Positions 1 to 8,300 of a stretch of 64,000 bases of DNA are shown here, one piece after another. Location: the NCBI GenBank assembly GCA_039923855.1, contig JBDTBW010000080.1, positions 1 to 64,000 of the forward strand, read 5' to 3'. Every line of letters starts with the position of its first letter. Position 1 is the stretch's first letter. A program made the translations under genes and the position numbers. This stretch comes from 66-474 sp039923855 (lineage in GTDB: Bacteria; Pseudomonadota; Gammaproteobacteria; Xanthomonadales; Rhodanobacteraceae). The notes below the pieces were generated by a model. It made no database searches, was not told where the DNA came from, and was given only the letters and a program-made list of their open reading frames with translations.

Positions 1-711
1 CAGCAACGCGCGTGTTTTGCGGTCCAGCTCAATCCGCGCCAGCAACTCCGGCCGTCGCAGCCAGGTCCGCCCCAGCGACTGCTTCAGACGCCAACGCGCG
101 ATTGCTGCGTGGTCGCCGGATTTCAGCACTGCGGGCACTTCACCCCACTCATCCTGTTCCGGACGCGTGTAGTGCGGGCAATCAAGCAGGCCGTTCGAAA
201 ACGAATCCTGTTCGGCCGACTGTGCATCGTTCAACACACCTTCCTGCAACCTTCCAACTGCGTCGATCAGGATCGCTGCAGCCAGTTCGCCGCCGGACAA
301 CACATAATCGCCGATCGACAACTCCTCGTCGATCTCGTGTTCGAGCAAGCGCTCGTCAATGCCTTCGTAACGTCCGCACAGCAACAACAAACGCGGCATC
401 GCCGCCAGCTGCTGCACCTTGTCATGCGTCAGCCGCGTTCCCTGCGGGCTGAGATAAATCGTGTGCACTTTTTCCGGTGCCGCCTGCCGCCCCGCGGTCA
501 ATGCCGCGCGCAACGGATCGATCAACATCACCATGCCCGGACCGCCGCCGCAGGTGCTGTCGTCCACGCGGCGATAGGCATCGGTGGCGAAGTCACGCGG
601 GTTCCAGGTTTCCACCTGCAACAAGCCGCGTTCGAGCGCCCTGCCCACCACCCCCACCGTCGCGCATGCGCGGATCAGATCGGGAAACAGCGTGACGATG
701 TCGATGCGCAT
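1..711 (-). CDS. trmD: tRNA (guanine-37-N1)-methyltransferase TrmD (3' end beyond window)
   Basis: SpoU/TrmD (SPOUT) enzyme that methylates G37 of tRNAs with S-adenosylmethionine, preventing frameshifting. The first 237 codons are visible, starting MRIDIVTLFP. The trefoil-knot core is clear: GGGPGMVM, LLLCGRYEGIDER and YVLSGGELAAAILIDA, followed by the LLDCPHYTRPE linker and the WRLKQSLGRTWLRRPELL helix region. The family is about 250 residues long, so only the last few residues and the stop lie outside the window. The ATG at 711 follows the rimM stop by 4 bases, which indicates translational coupling in the rpsP-rimM-trmD operon. Confidence 0.97.
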   Translation of the reverse strand, partial: MRIDIVTLFPDLIRACATVGVVGRALERGLLQVETWNPRDFATDAYRRVDDSTCGGGPGMVMLIDPLRAALTAGRQAAPEKVHTIYLSPQGTRLTHDKVQQLAAMPRLLLLCGRYEGIDERLLEHEIDEELSIGDYVLSGGELAAAILIDAVGRLQEGVLNDAQSAEQDSFSNGLLDCPHYTRPEQDEWGEVPAVLKSGDHAAIARWRLKQSLGRTWLRRPELLARIELDRKTRALL

Positions 712-715
712 CACG

Positions 716-1234
716 CTAGAAATCTTCTTGCCAATCGACCGTGATGCACCGCGCACCCAGATCGACCGCTTGCACATACACATCCGGCACGAACGGGATC
801 AGATGTTCGCGGCCGTTGTCTTCGCGCGTCACCAACACCGGATGCGCGCCGGTGTCGAACAAATGACTGACCCGGCCCAGCGATACGCCCTGCAAATTTG
901 TAACGTCGAGTCCTTCCAAATCAGCGCGGTAAAACTCGCCTTCGTCCGCTACCGGCAGCGTCGCGCGCAGAATAAAAATCTGCGCGCCGATCAATGCCGC
1001 GGACTTGTCGCGATCATCGACGCCGGTCAGCGCCGCGATCAAACCTTTACCCTGCGCGCGTCCTTGCACGTTGTGGATTTCCTCGACCTCGCCCGGCGCG
1101 CGTTCCAGCAGCCAAGGTTGGTAATCGAAGATGCGCAATCTCGGTTCGGTGAAGGATTCGATCTTCACCTCGCCGCGCACGCCATACACGCCGACGATGC
1201 GTCCGAGCAGCACGCGCCGCCCGTCCATCGCCAT
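716..1234 (-). CDS. rimM: 16S rRNA processing protein RimM
   Basis: Assembly factor for the 30S subunit head; it binds ribosomal protein S19 and helps 16S rRNA maturation. The 172 residues match the family length. The N-terminal RimM barrel is marked by RVLLGRIVGVYGVRGEVKI, and the C-terminal PRC-barrel region ends HLIPFVPDVYVQAVD, with the typical final WQEDF. It lies between rpsP (7-base gap) and trmD (4-base gap) in one minus-strand operon. Confidence 0.96.
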   Translation of the reverse strand: MAMDGRRVLLGRIVGVYGVRGEVKIESFTEPRLRIFDYQPWLLERAPGEVEEIHNVQGRAQGKGLIAALTGVDDRDKSAALIGAQIFILRATLPVADEGEFYRADLEGLDVTNLQGVSLGRVSHLFDTGAHPVLVTREDNGREHLIPFVPDVYVQAVDLGARCITVDWQEDF

Positions 1235-1241
1235 CGCTGGC

Positions 1242-1502
1242 CTACGCCGCCGCGGCTTGCTGCTTGCCGGCGTCCTTCACCAACAGGCGCACCTTGTCCG
1301 AGCATTGCGCACCCTTGCCCACCCACTCCTGCAACTTGACCACATCCAGTTCCAGACGCTTTTCCGGACCGGAAGCACCCGGATTGAAATAGCCTAGCCG
1401 CGCGATGTTGCGGCCGTCACGGGCTGCACGCTGATCGGTCACCACCACGTGGTAAAACGGCCGGCCCTTGGCGCCCGCGCGCGAAAGACGAATCTTCACC
1501 AT
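1242..1502 (-). CDS. rpsP: 30S ribosomal protein S16
   Basis: Small-subunit ribosomal protein, 86 residues, beginning MVKIRLSRAGAKGRPFYHVV, the conserved S16 start. It is the first gene of the rpsP-rimM-trmD operon. The 100 bases upstream, between rpsP and the 3' end of ffh, probably hold the operon promoter, although no strong -35/-10 pair could be assigned by eye. The alanine-rich C-terminus (QQAAAA) is short, as in many S16 proteins. Confidence 0.97.
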   Translation of the reverse strand: MVKIRLSRAGAKGRPFYHVVVTDQRAARDGRNIARLGYFNPGASGPEKRLELDVVKLQEWVGKGAQCSDKVRLLVKDAGKQQAAAA

Positions 1503-1602
1503 GTTCTCTTACTCTCTCGAAGTGCGCCCGATGGATCGGCCACGAAAGCCGGCAGGCGCGGAAAACGGGCAATTGTAGCGGATTATGGTGGAAAGGGAAG
1601 CC

Positions 1603-2976
1603 TTACCGTGTGGGCATCCCGCGCCCACCCATGCCCTTCATTGCCCCCTGCATCTGCCGCATCAGCCCTTTCATGCCGCCGTGGGCAAACTTGGACATCA
1701 TCTTCGACATCTGCAGGTATTGCTTCATCAGCCGGTTGACCTCGGCCGGTTGCGTGCCGGAACCGCGCGCGACGCGCGCCTTGCGCGAGCCAGTGAGTAA
1801 ATCGGGATGGCGGCGTTCCTTTTTCGTCATCGAACCGATGATCGCGATCATCCGTTTGACTTCCTTGTCGTTGACCTTGGACTTGACCGAATCCGGCAAA
1901 CTCGACACGCCCGGCAGTTTGTCCATCAACCCGGCCAGGCCACCCATGTTGAGCATTTGATCGAGCTGGTCGCGCATGTCGTTCATATCGAAGCGCTTGC
2001 CCTTGGACATCTTGGCCGCGAGTTTCTCGGCCTTGTCCTGATCGGTCTTGTGCTGCACATCCTCGATCAAGGAGAGCACATCGCCCATGCCGAGGATGCG
2101 GGTGGCGACGCGATCGGGATGGAACGGTTCCAGCGCATCGGTTTTCTCGCCAGCGCCCAGAAACTTGATCGGCCGGCCGGTGACATAACGCACCGACAAC
2201 GCCGCACCGCCGCGCGCGTCGCCGTCGGTCTTGGTCAGGATCACGCCGGTCAACGGCAGCGCTTCGGAAAACGCTTTCGCGGTGTTGGCCGCATCCTGGC
2301 CGGTCATCGCATCGACCACGAACAGCGTTTCGACCGGATGCAGCGCCGCGTGCAGCGCCTTGATCTCGTCCATCATCTGCGCGTCGATGTGCAGACGTCC
2401 TGCAGTATCGACGATCAGCACGTCCGCGACCTCGCGTTTGGCCGCATCCACCGCGCCGCGCGCGATCGCGACCGGATCCTCGCCCGCGTTCGACGGCACG
2501 AAACCCACGCCGATCTGCGCTGCAAGTGTCTGCAATTGTTCGATAGCGGCCGGACGGTAAACGTCGCAGCTCACCACCATCACCTTTTTCTTTTTGCGCT
2601 CAGCAAGAAACCGCGCAAGCTTGGCGACCGTGGTGGTCTTGCCTGCACCCTGCAGGCCGGCCATCAGCACGATCGCGGGCGGCGTCACGGCAAGATCGAG
2701 TTCCGAGTTGGCGGTGCCCATCACCGCGGTCAACTCGTCGCGCACCACTTTGATCAGCGCCTGGCCCGGGGTCAGGCTCTTCATGACCTCCTGGCCGATC
2801 GCGCGCGCCTTTATCCGCTCGATCAGCGCCTGCACCACCGGCAATGCGACATCGGCTTCCAGCAGCGCGATGCGCACCTCGCGCAGGGATTCGCGGATGT
2901 TTTCCTCGGTCAGCCGCCCGCGCCCGGCGAGGCGCTGGACGGTGGCGGACAGGCGTTGGCTCAGGGATTCGAACAT
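1603..2976 (-). CDS. ffh: Signal recognition particle protein Ffh
   Basis: SRP54-type GTPase that binds 4.5S RNA and signal sequences for co-translational membrane targeting. It has 457 residues from the ATG at 2976 (MFESLSQRLSATVQ), the usual Ffh start; an upstream in-frame ATG at 3057 would add an atypical 27-residue extension that runs into a repeat. The GTPase motifs are GLQGAGKTTTVAKLA (G1), DTAGR (G3) and TKTDGDARGG (G4/G5). The C-terminal M domain is methionine-rich, including QYLQMSKMMSKFAHGGMKG. It is divergent from ypjD, the arrangement seen in E. coli. Confidence 0.97.
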   Translation of the reverse strand: MFESLSQRLSATVQRLAGRGRLTEENIRESLREVRIALLEADVALPVVQALIERIKARAIGQEVMKSLTPGQALIKVVRDELTAVMGTANSELDLAVTPPAIVLMAGLQGAGKTTTVAKLARFLAERKKKKVMVVSCDVYRPAAIEQLQTLAAQIGVGFVPSNAGEDPVAIARGAVDAAKREVADVLIVDTAGRLHIDAQMMDEIKALHAALHPVETLFVVDAMTGQDAANTAKAFSEALPLTGVILTKTDGDARGGAALSVRYVTGRPIKFLGAGEKTDALEPFHPDRVATRILGMGDVLSLIEDVQHKTDQDKAEKLAAKMSKGKRFDMNDMRDQLDQMLNMGGLAGLMDKLPGVSSLPDSVKSKVNDKEVKRMIAIIGSMTKKERRHPDLLTGSRKARVARGSGTQPAEVNRLMKQYLQMSKMMSKFAHGGMKGLMRQMQGAMKGMGGRGMPTR

Positions 2977-3042
2977 AGTGATGATGCGGCGTGAGGAACG
3001 GCGAAGTATAACGAGGCGCGAATCGGGAGCGGAACAACTAAT

Positions 3043-3139
3043 CGTCATTCCCACCAAGGCGGGAATCCAGCGACTTCGTTCTTGCAGCCAAAGACACTGG
3101 ATTCAGGGTTCCGCGCTTCACGCGGCCCCGGAATGACGA
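3043..3139. repeat. Dispersed palindromic repeat, family A, copy 1
   Basis: Intergenic element bounded by CGTCATTCCC and its complement-like GGAATGACG. Inside are a GGCGGGAATCCAG arm and a CTGGATTCAGGGTTCCG arm, so the whole can fold into a long hairpin. It closely matches the copy at 54492-54604 and more loosely the one at 11952-12102. It sits between the divergent ffh and ypjD genes, so it may displace or lie within their promoters. Confidence 0.8.
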
Positions 3140-3225
3140 CTTGGTAGATACGAGACGGCATTTACCGCTCATCGTTAGCGAACTACGGTTGACGCTCTAC
3201 GCCCCGCCTGTGCGAAACTCCCGCC

Positions 3226-4023
3226 ATGCTGCTCGACTCGCTCGCCATCCTATCGGTCGCCCTGTATCTCGCCGCGGCGGGGGCGCTGGCGCGCCCGCTG
3301 CTGCGCGAAGGCGTCGCACCCCGAAGCATCGCGCTGATCGCCGGCACGTTGGCTGTGTTGCTGCACTTCGCGGTGCTGCTGGGCGCACATCGCGGCGCGC
3401 TGGACCTGCATTTCTTCGCCGCACTCTCGCTAGTCGCAGCGGTGATCGCGGCCTTGACTCTGGTCGTTAACCTGGGCCGGCCGGTCGCCGCGCTTGGCGT
3501 GATCATGTTTCCGCTGGCCGCATTGCTGCTGGCGATCGACAAGTTTCTCGCGCCGCCGACGTTTCCGATCGTGATGGATTGGCAGATCAAGTTGCACGTC
3601 ACGCTGGCGCTGATCGCGTTCGGTTTGCTGTCGATCGCGGCGCTGCTGGCGTTGTTATTGGCCGCGCAGGAACGCGCGTTGCGCGCGCGGCGCGCGGGCA
3701 CGTGGGCGCGGGTGCTGCCGCCGTTGACGCTTACCGAAACCCTGATGTTCCGTTTGATCGGCGCGGGCTTCGTATTGCTGACGCTGGCCTTGCTGTCGGG
3801 CGTGCTGTTCGTGCACAGCCTGCTCGCGCAGGATCTGGTGCAAAAAACCGCGCTGTCGGTGCTGGCGTGGATCGTGTTCGGCGTGCTGCTGATCGGCCGC
3901 TGGCGCTGGGGTTGGCGCGGCGCCCGTGCGGTCAATCTCACCCTCGCAGGAATGATCGTGCTGTTGCTCGCGTTCTTCGGCTCGAAGTTCGTGCTGGAGA
4001 TGGTGTTGCATCGCGTCGCGTGA
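3226..4023 (+). CDS. ypjD: YpjD/CcsA-like cytochrome c assembly family membrane protein
   Basis: Integral membrane protein of 265 residues with about eight hydrophobic segments starting at the N-terminus (LLDSLAILSVALYLAAAGAL). The central HVTLALIAFGLLSIAALLALLL stretch followed by a basic loop is typical of the CcsA/HemX/YpjD haem-handling family. Its position divergent from ffh matches E. coli ypjD. The exact function of YpjD is not established; involvement in haem or cytochrome c maturation is a family inference. Confidence 0.85.
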   Translation: MLLDSLAILSVALYLAAAGALARPLLREGVAPRSIALIAGTLAVLLHFAVLLGAHRGALDLHFFAALSLVAAVIAALTLVVNLGRPVAALGVIMFPLAALLLAIDKFLAPPTFPIVMDWQIKLHVTLALIAFGLLSIAALLALLLAAQERALRARRAGTWARVLPPLTLTETLMFRLIGAGFVLLTLALLSGVLFVHSLLAQDLVQKTALSVLAWIVFGVLLIGRWRWGWRGARAVNLTLAGMIVLLLAFFGSKFVLEMVLHRVA

Positions 4024-4372
4024 TCGTTATTCCCTTCCCCCGCTCGCGGGGAAGGTGCCCGTAGGGCGGATGGGGACGATGCTCAAGATCATTTCGCTAG
4101 TTTTTTTGGTCCCGCTCGCTGCCGCGAGCAGAGTTACTTCCCTTTCGGGGAAAGTAACCAAAGCCATTGCGCTGGACGCGATGGCCTCGGCAACGTCGTG
4201 TTGCCTCGACTGCCCTGCGATGCTCGCCGAACGGCGGCCGCGCCGAACTCGCACGTCCCTGTGCTCAAACAATCGTCGCTTGCCCCGCCGCTCGGCTGCG
4301 CTTCTCGGCATCGTGTACAGCGTGCCAAGCTCGCTCATTGACGGCCATCCGTGGCCTGCGTTGTCGCGAGCA
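4024..4372. other. Non-coding stretch with repeat-like segments
   Basis: This 349-base stretch has no credible gene. At about 4031-4078 it carries a CCCGCTCGCGGGG palindrome followed by a GGTGCCCGTAGGGCGG motif, the same style as the sequence at 45885-45935. At about 4128-4160 it has ACTTCCCTTTCGGGGAAAGT, a short stem resembling an intergenic repeat I recall from xanthomonads. The short ORFs here lack any family resemblance. It lies between the converging ypjD and methyltransferase genes, so termination hairpins are expected. Confidence 0.6.
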
Positions 4373-5128
4373 TCAAACGTTGAAAGGAACCTTACGGCAG
4401 ACAAACAAAATCTCGTCGACGCCTTGCGTATCGATCATGCCATCCACGATGCGCAACGGTTTCTGCGTGCGCAGGCCGAGCGGCATGAACACGCGGTTGT
4501 ACCAGTTCATCGCAACGGAACGGTGGTGGTTCAAGAACCACATGCCAAGGTCAAGCAGCTTGGATGACTTCGGCTGCATGCCGTAGACCGCGCTGCGTTC
4601 GACTTTGAAGCCATGCGATGCGAGCCTGGCGATGATGGAATGCGGTTCGTAACGGCGGCAGTGGCCGACGAAATCGTCGAACGCATTCCATGCGGCCGGA
4701 TGCAAAGGGATCGACAGCAACAATGTCGCGCCGGGCGCGGCCACGCGCGCCAATTCAGAAAGCGCCGCATCGTCGTCGGCGACGTGCTCGAGGATGTCGA
4801 ACGCGCAGACGACATCGAAAGCGCGCGCAGGCAAGGGCAGCGCGCCGATCACCCCGTTGATCACTTGTGCGCAGCGCGCGCGCAGCGCGCGCAAGGCCGG
4901 CGCGCTCAGATCCACGAAAACGGTGTCGGGCAAGGGCAGGCGCGGGCGCAGCCCCGGCGCGATTTCCAACCGGCGCGTCAATGTCGCGCACAACGCCGAC
5001 ACCAGTGGCCAGGTGTTGAAATGCTCCGGCTCGATCAGTTTTGCGTCGCGCCACAGCCCGTCGTAGAAACGGCGATTGCTTTCGAGCATCCCGGCTTCGT
5101 CGCGCGCTGATTGCGATACGGCGTTCAT
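4373..5128 (-). CDS. Class I SAM-dependent methyltransferase
   Basis: Predicted methyltransferase of unknown substrate, 251 residues from the ATG at 5128 (MNAVSQSARDEAG); a later ATG at residue 14 is also possible. SAM-binding motif I is LEIAPGLRPRLP, with the acidic loop TVFVDLSAPALRAL. Motif IV is VVCAFDILEHVADDDAALSE, which is typical of the Methyltransf_11 group, followed by PGATLLLSIPLHPAAW. The C-terminal part (FLNHHRSVAMNWYNRVFMP) is not one I can assign. A 196-base repeat (5140-5335) separates it from purL upstream, so co-transcription with purL is possible but would pass through that structure. Confidence 0.8.
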   Translation of the reverse strand: MNAVSQSARDEAGMLESNRRFYDGLWRDAKLIEPEHFNTWPLVSALCATLTRRLEIAPGLRPRLPLPDTVFVDLSAPALRALRARCAQVINGVIGALPLPARAFDVVCAFDILEHVADDDAALSELARVAAPGATLLLSIPLHPAAWNAFDDFVGHCRRYEPHSIIARLASHGFKVERSAVYGMQPKSSKLLDLGMWFLNHHRSVAMNWYNRVFMPLGLRTQKPLRIVDGMIDTQGVDEILFVCRKVPFNV

Positions 5129-5139
5129 AAGTGTGCAGG

Positions 5140-5335
5140 GAATCTCTGGAAAACGTAGCGAGCGAAGGTAGGTTGGCCGACGCCGGAGCGCCGGAGCGCC
5201 GGAGCGCAAGAAACCGGAGTGTATATGTCAATACATGAGGATTCCTTGGCCCCAAAGCGGTACATCCATGTACCGGGCCTGATCCGAGCAGCGCCGGCGG
5301 TCAAGGTTCCGAGCGCAGTAGTTTTGCGGAGATTC
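5140..5335 (-). repeat. Structured dispersed element D, copy 1
   Basis: The element starts one base after the purL stop codon and ends 11 bases before the methyltransferase ATG. It matches 56056-56235 over nearly its whole length, with a core around GGTACATCCATGTACC and CCTTGGCCCCAAAGC almost identical. Its ends GAATCTCTGGAAAAC and GTTTTGCGGAGATTC are inverted repeats (13 of 15 paired). This copy contains three tandem GCCGGAGCG units at about 5183-5208. Strand is given as that of the flanking transcription. It could be a structured RNA, an attenuator or a mobile element. Confidence 0.85.
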
Positions 5336-5336
5336 T

Positions 5337-8300
5337 CTAACCGACGAAAACGCGCGCGTTGCGGAACATTCTGATCCACGGCGAATCCTCGCCCCAACCC
5401 AGCGGTTTCCAGCTCATTTGCACGCTGCGGAACACGCGTTCCGGATGCGGCATCAGGATGGTGACGCGGCCGTTTGCGGCGGTGAAGCCTGCCAATCCGT
5501 CCGGCGAGCCGTTGGGATTCAAGGGAAACGCTTCCGTCGGTTTGCCGCGGTTGTCGACGAAGCGCAGACACGCGCCGGCTTTGGCCAGTTTGGTCTCACG
5601 CGCGAACACCGCGCGGCCTTCACCGTGGGCGGTCACGACAGGAATGCGCGAGCCGGCCATGCCGCGGAAAAAAATCGACGGCGAGTCCATTACTTCGACG
5701 GTGACGAAACGCGCCTCGTATTGTTCCGAAGCATTGCGCTGGAATGACGGCCAATGTTCGGCGCCGGGGATCAAATTCTTCAGGTACGCCAGCATCTGGC
5801 AACCGTTGCACACGCCCAGCGCGAATTTCCCGTCGTCGGCGAAGAACGACGCGAACTGTTCGCGCAGTGGTTCGTGATACAGGATCGACGCCGCCCACCC
5901 GCGGCCCGCGCCCAGCACATCGCCGTAGGAGAATCCACCGCACGCGGCCAATCCGGTGAAATCGGCGAGCTTGTGCCGCCCCGCCGCAAGATCGCTCATC
6001 GTGACATCGATCGCGTCGAAACCGGCGCGGGTGAAGGCCGCAGCCATCTCGACCTGACCGTTGACGCCTTGTTCGCGCAGGATCGCCACACGCGGGCGCG
6101 CGCCGTTGCCGATGTATAGTGCGGCGATGTCCTGCGCCGGTTCGAAGGTCAACTTCGGCGTGATGCCCGGATCGTCGTCGTCCAGGCGCCACGCGCGCTC
6201 GGCGTCGGCGCTGGCCGGGTTGTCGCGCAACCGCTGCATCGCGTGGCTGGTCTCGTGCCACGCGCCGAACAATTGCGACCAGTTCCATTTCGCCAGAACT
6301 TCATCGCCGACATACAGCTTGATGCCGAGCTTGGGTTTCGGCCGTCCAATCGCATGCGCCATCGACGCCAGCCCGTGCTTCGCCACCAGCTCCATGAGCG
6401 CGTCGCGATCGGCTTCGCGCACCTGCACGATCGCGCCGAGTTCCTCATTGAACAACGCGCGCAGGGTGTTTTCGGCCCAGCCGTCGAGATGGATCTGCAA
6501 ACCGCAGTGGCCGGCGAACGCCATTTCCAGCAAGGCCGCGATCGCGCCGCCATCGGAGCGGTCGTGATATGCGAGCAGCAGGCCCGCCGCTTCCGCCTCG
6601 CGGACCAATGCGAACAAAGCCTTCAACCGTTGCGGATCGTCGAGATCGGGTGGCACGCCACCGCCGCGATTGAACGCCTGGGTCAGCGCGCAACCGCCCA
6701 GACGATCACGGCCCGCGCCCAGATCGATCAACCACAATTCGCTTGGTCCCCGATCGAGCTTCAAACGCGGCGTCAGTGTGCGTCGCGCGTCGCGTACACG
6801 CGCGAATGCGGTGACGACCAGCGACACCGGCGCGAGCGTGCGTTGCTCGCGTTCGCCCTCCTTCCACGCCGTCTGCATCGACAGTGAATCCTTGCCGACC
6901 GGAATCGAGACGCCGAGCGCCGGACACAATTCCAAACCCACCGCGCGCACCGCGTCGAACAACGCGGCATCCTCGCTCGGTTTTCCGGCCGCGGCCATCC
7001 AGTTAGCCGACAGCCGAATCTCATCGAGCATCACAGGCGCGGCCAACATGTTCGTGATCGCCTCGCCGACAGCGAGCCTCGCCGCGGCCGCGGAATCCAG
7101 CAGCGCCACCGGCGCGCGTTCGGCCATCGCCATCGCTTCGCCGGCGTAGCCGTCGAAATCGGCGAGCGTCACTGCGCAATCAGCCACCGGCACCTGCCAC
7201 GGACCCACCATAGGGTCGCGCGAACACAGTCCGCCCACGCTTCGGTCGCCGATCGTGATCAGGAAACTTTTGCTCCCGACCACGGGCATGCGCAACACGC
7301 GCTGCACCGCTTCGTCCAGACCGATGCCGGAAAGATCTGGCACCACTTCGACGCGTGGCTTGCAACGTTTGGCATCTCTCTGCATGCGCGGCGGTTTGAC
7401 GAGCAGCATGTCGAGCGGAAGGTCGATGACGTGCTTGTTCCCTCCGGCTCGCGGGACGCGCTCGTCGCCCTCTCGTGGCGGAGGGGAGTGGCCCCCTTCT
7501 TCCATCCGTGATGCGCGCTTGTCTCCCTCCCACAACGGGGGAGTGGCATTACCCCCGCCCATTCGCGTTGCGCACTTGTCTCCCTCCTTCAGCGGGGGAG
7601 GGCTGGGGTGGGGGTCGTCATGCAATGACACGACATCGAAGCCAACGAGCAAACGTTCTTCCTGCGTGGCGCGCCCCACCACCGCGAACGGACAACGCTC
7701 GCGCGCGCAGATCGCTTCGAACATCGGCAAATCGTCCGGCGTCACGCCGAGCACATAACGCTCCTGCGATTCGTTGCTCCACAATTGCATCGGTGACAGC
7801 TGCGGGTCGTCGCTGGGGATTTTCGCGAGATCGATCGCGCCACCGACGCCTGAATCGCGCAGCAGTTCCGGGATCGCGTTGGACAAACCGCCCGCGCCGA
7901 CATCGTGGATTGACACGATCGGCGTTTTCTCGCCCAGCGCGCAGCAGGCGTCGATCACTTGCTGGCAGCGCCGTTGCATTTCCGCGTTGTCGCGCTGCAC
8001 CGATGCGAAGTCGAGTTGTTCGGAGCTGGCGCCGCCGACCATCGACGAGGCCGCCCCGCCACCCAAGCCGATCAACATCGCCGGGCCACCCAGTACGATT
8101 ACCGCATCGCCCGGCGCAAGTTTCCCTTTGCACACGTGCATCGCGCGCAGGTTGGCGACGCCACCGGCGATCATGATCGGTTTGTCGTAGCCGCGCCGCA
8201 CGCCCGGCTCGCCGGTTTCCTGCTCGAAGCTGCGGAAATAACCGCCGAGGCACGGCCGTCCGAATTCGTTGTTGAACGCGGCCGCGCCGAGCGGGCCATC

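Noticed and set aside
1807..2994. Plus-strand ORF of 395 codons
   Set aside because: It is the antisense shadow of ffh, with His/Arg/Gln-rich composition and no motifs.
7440..7612. CRISPR-like array
   Set aside because: The units are directly contiguous 57-bp repeats in frame with purL, with no spacers and no cas genes.
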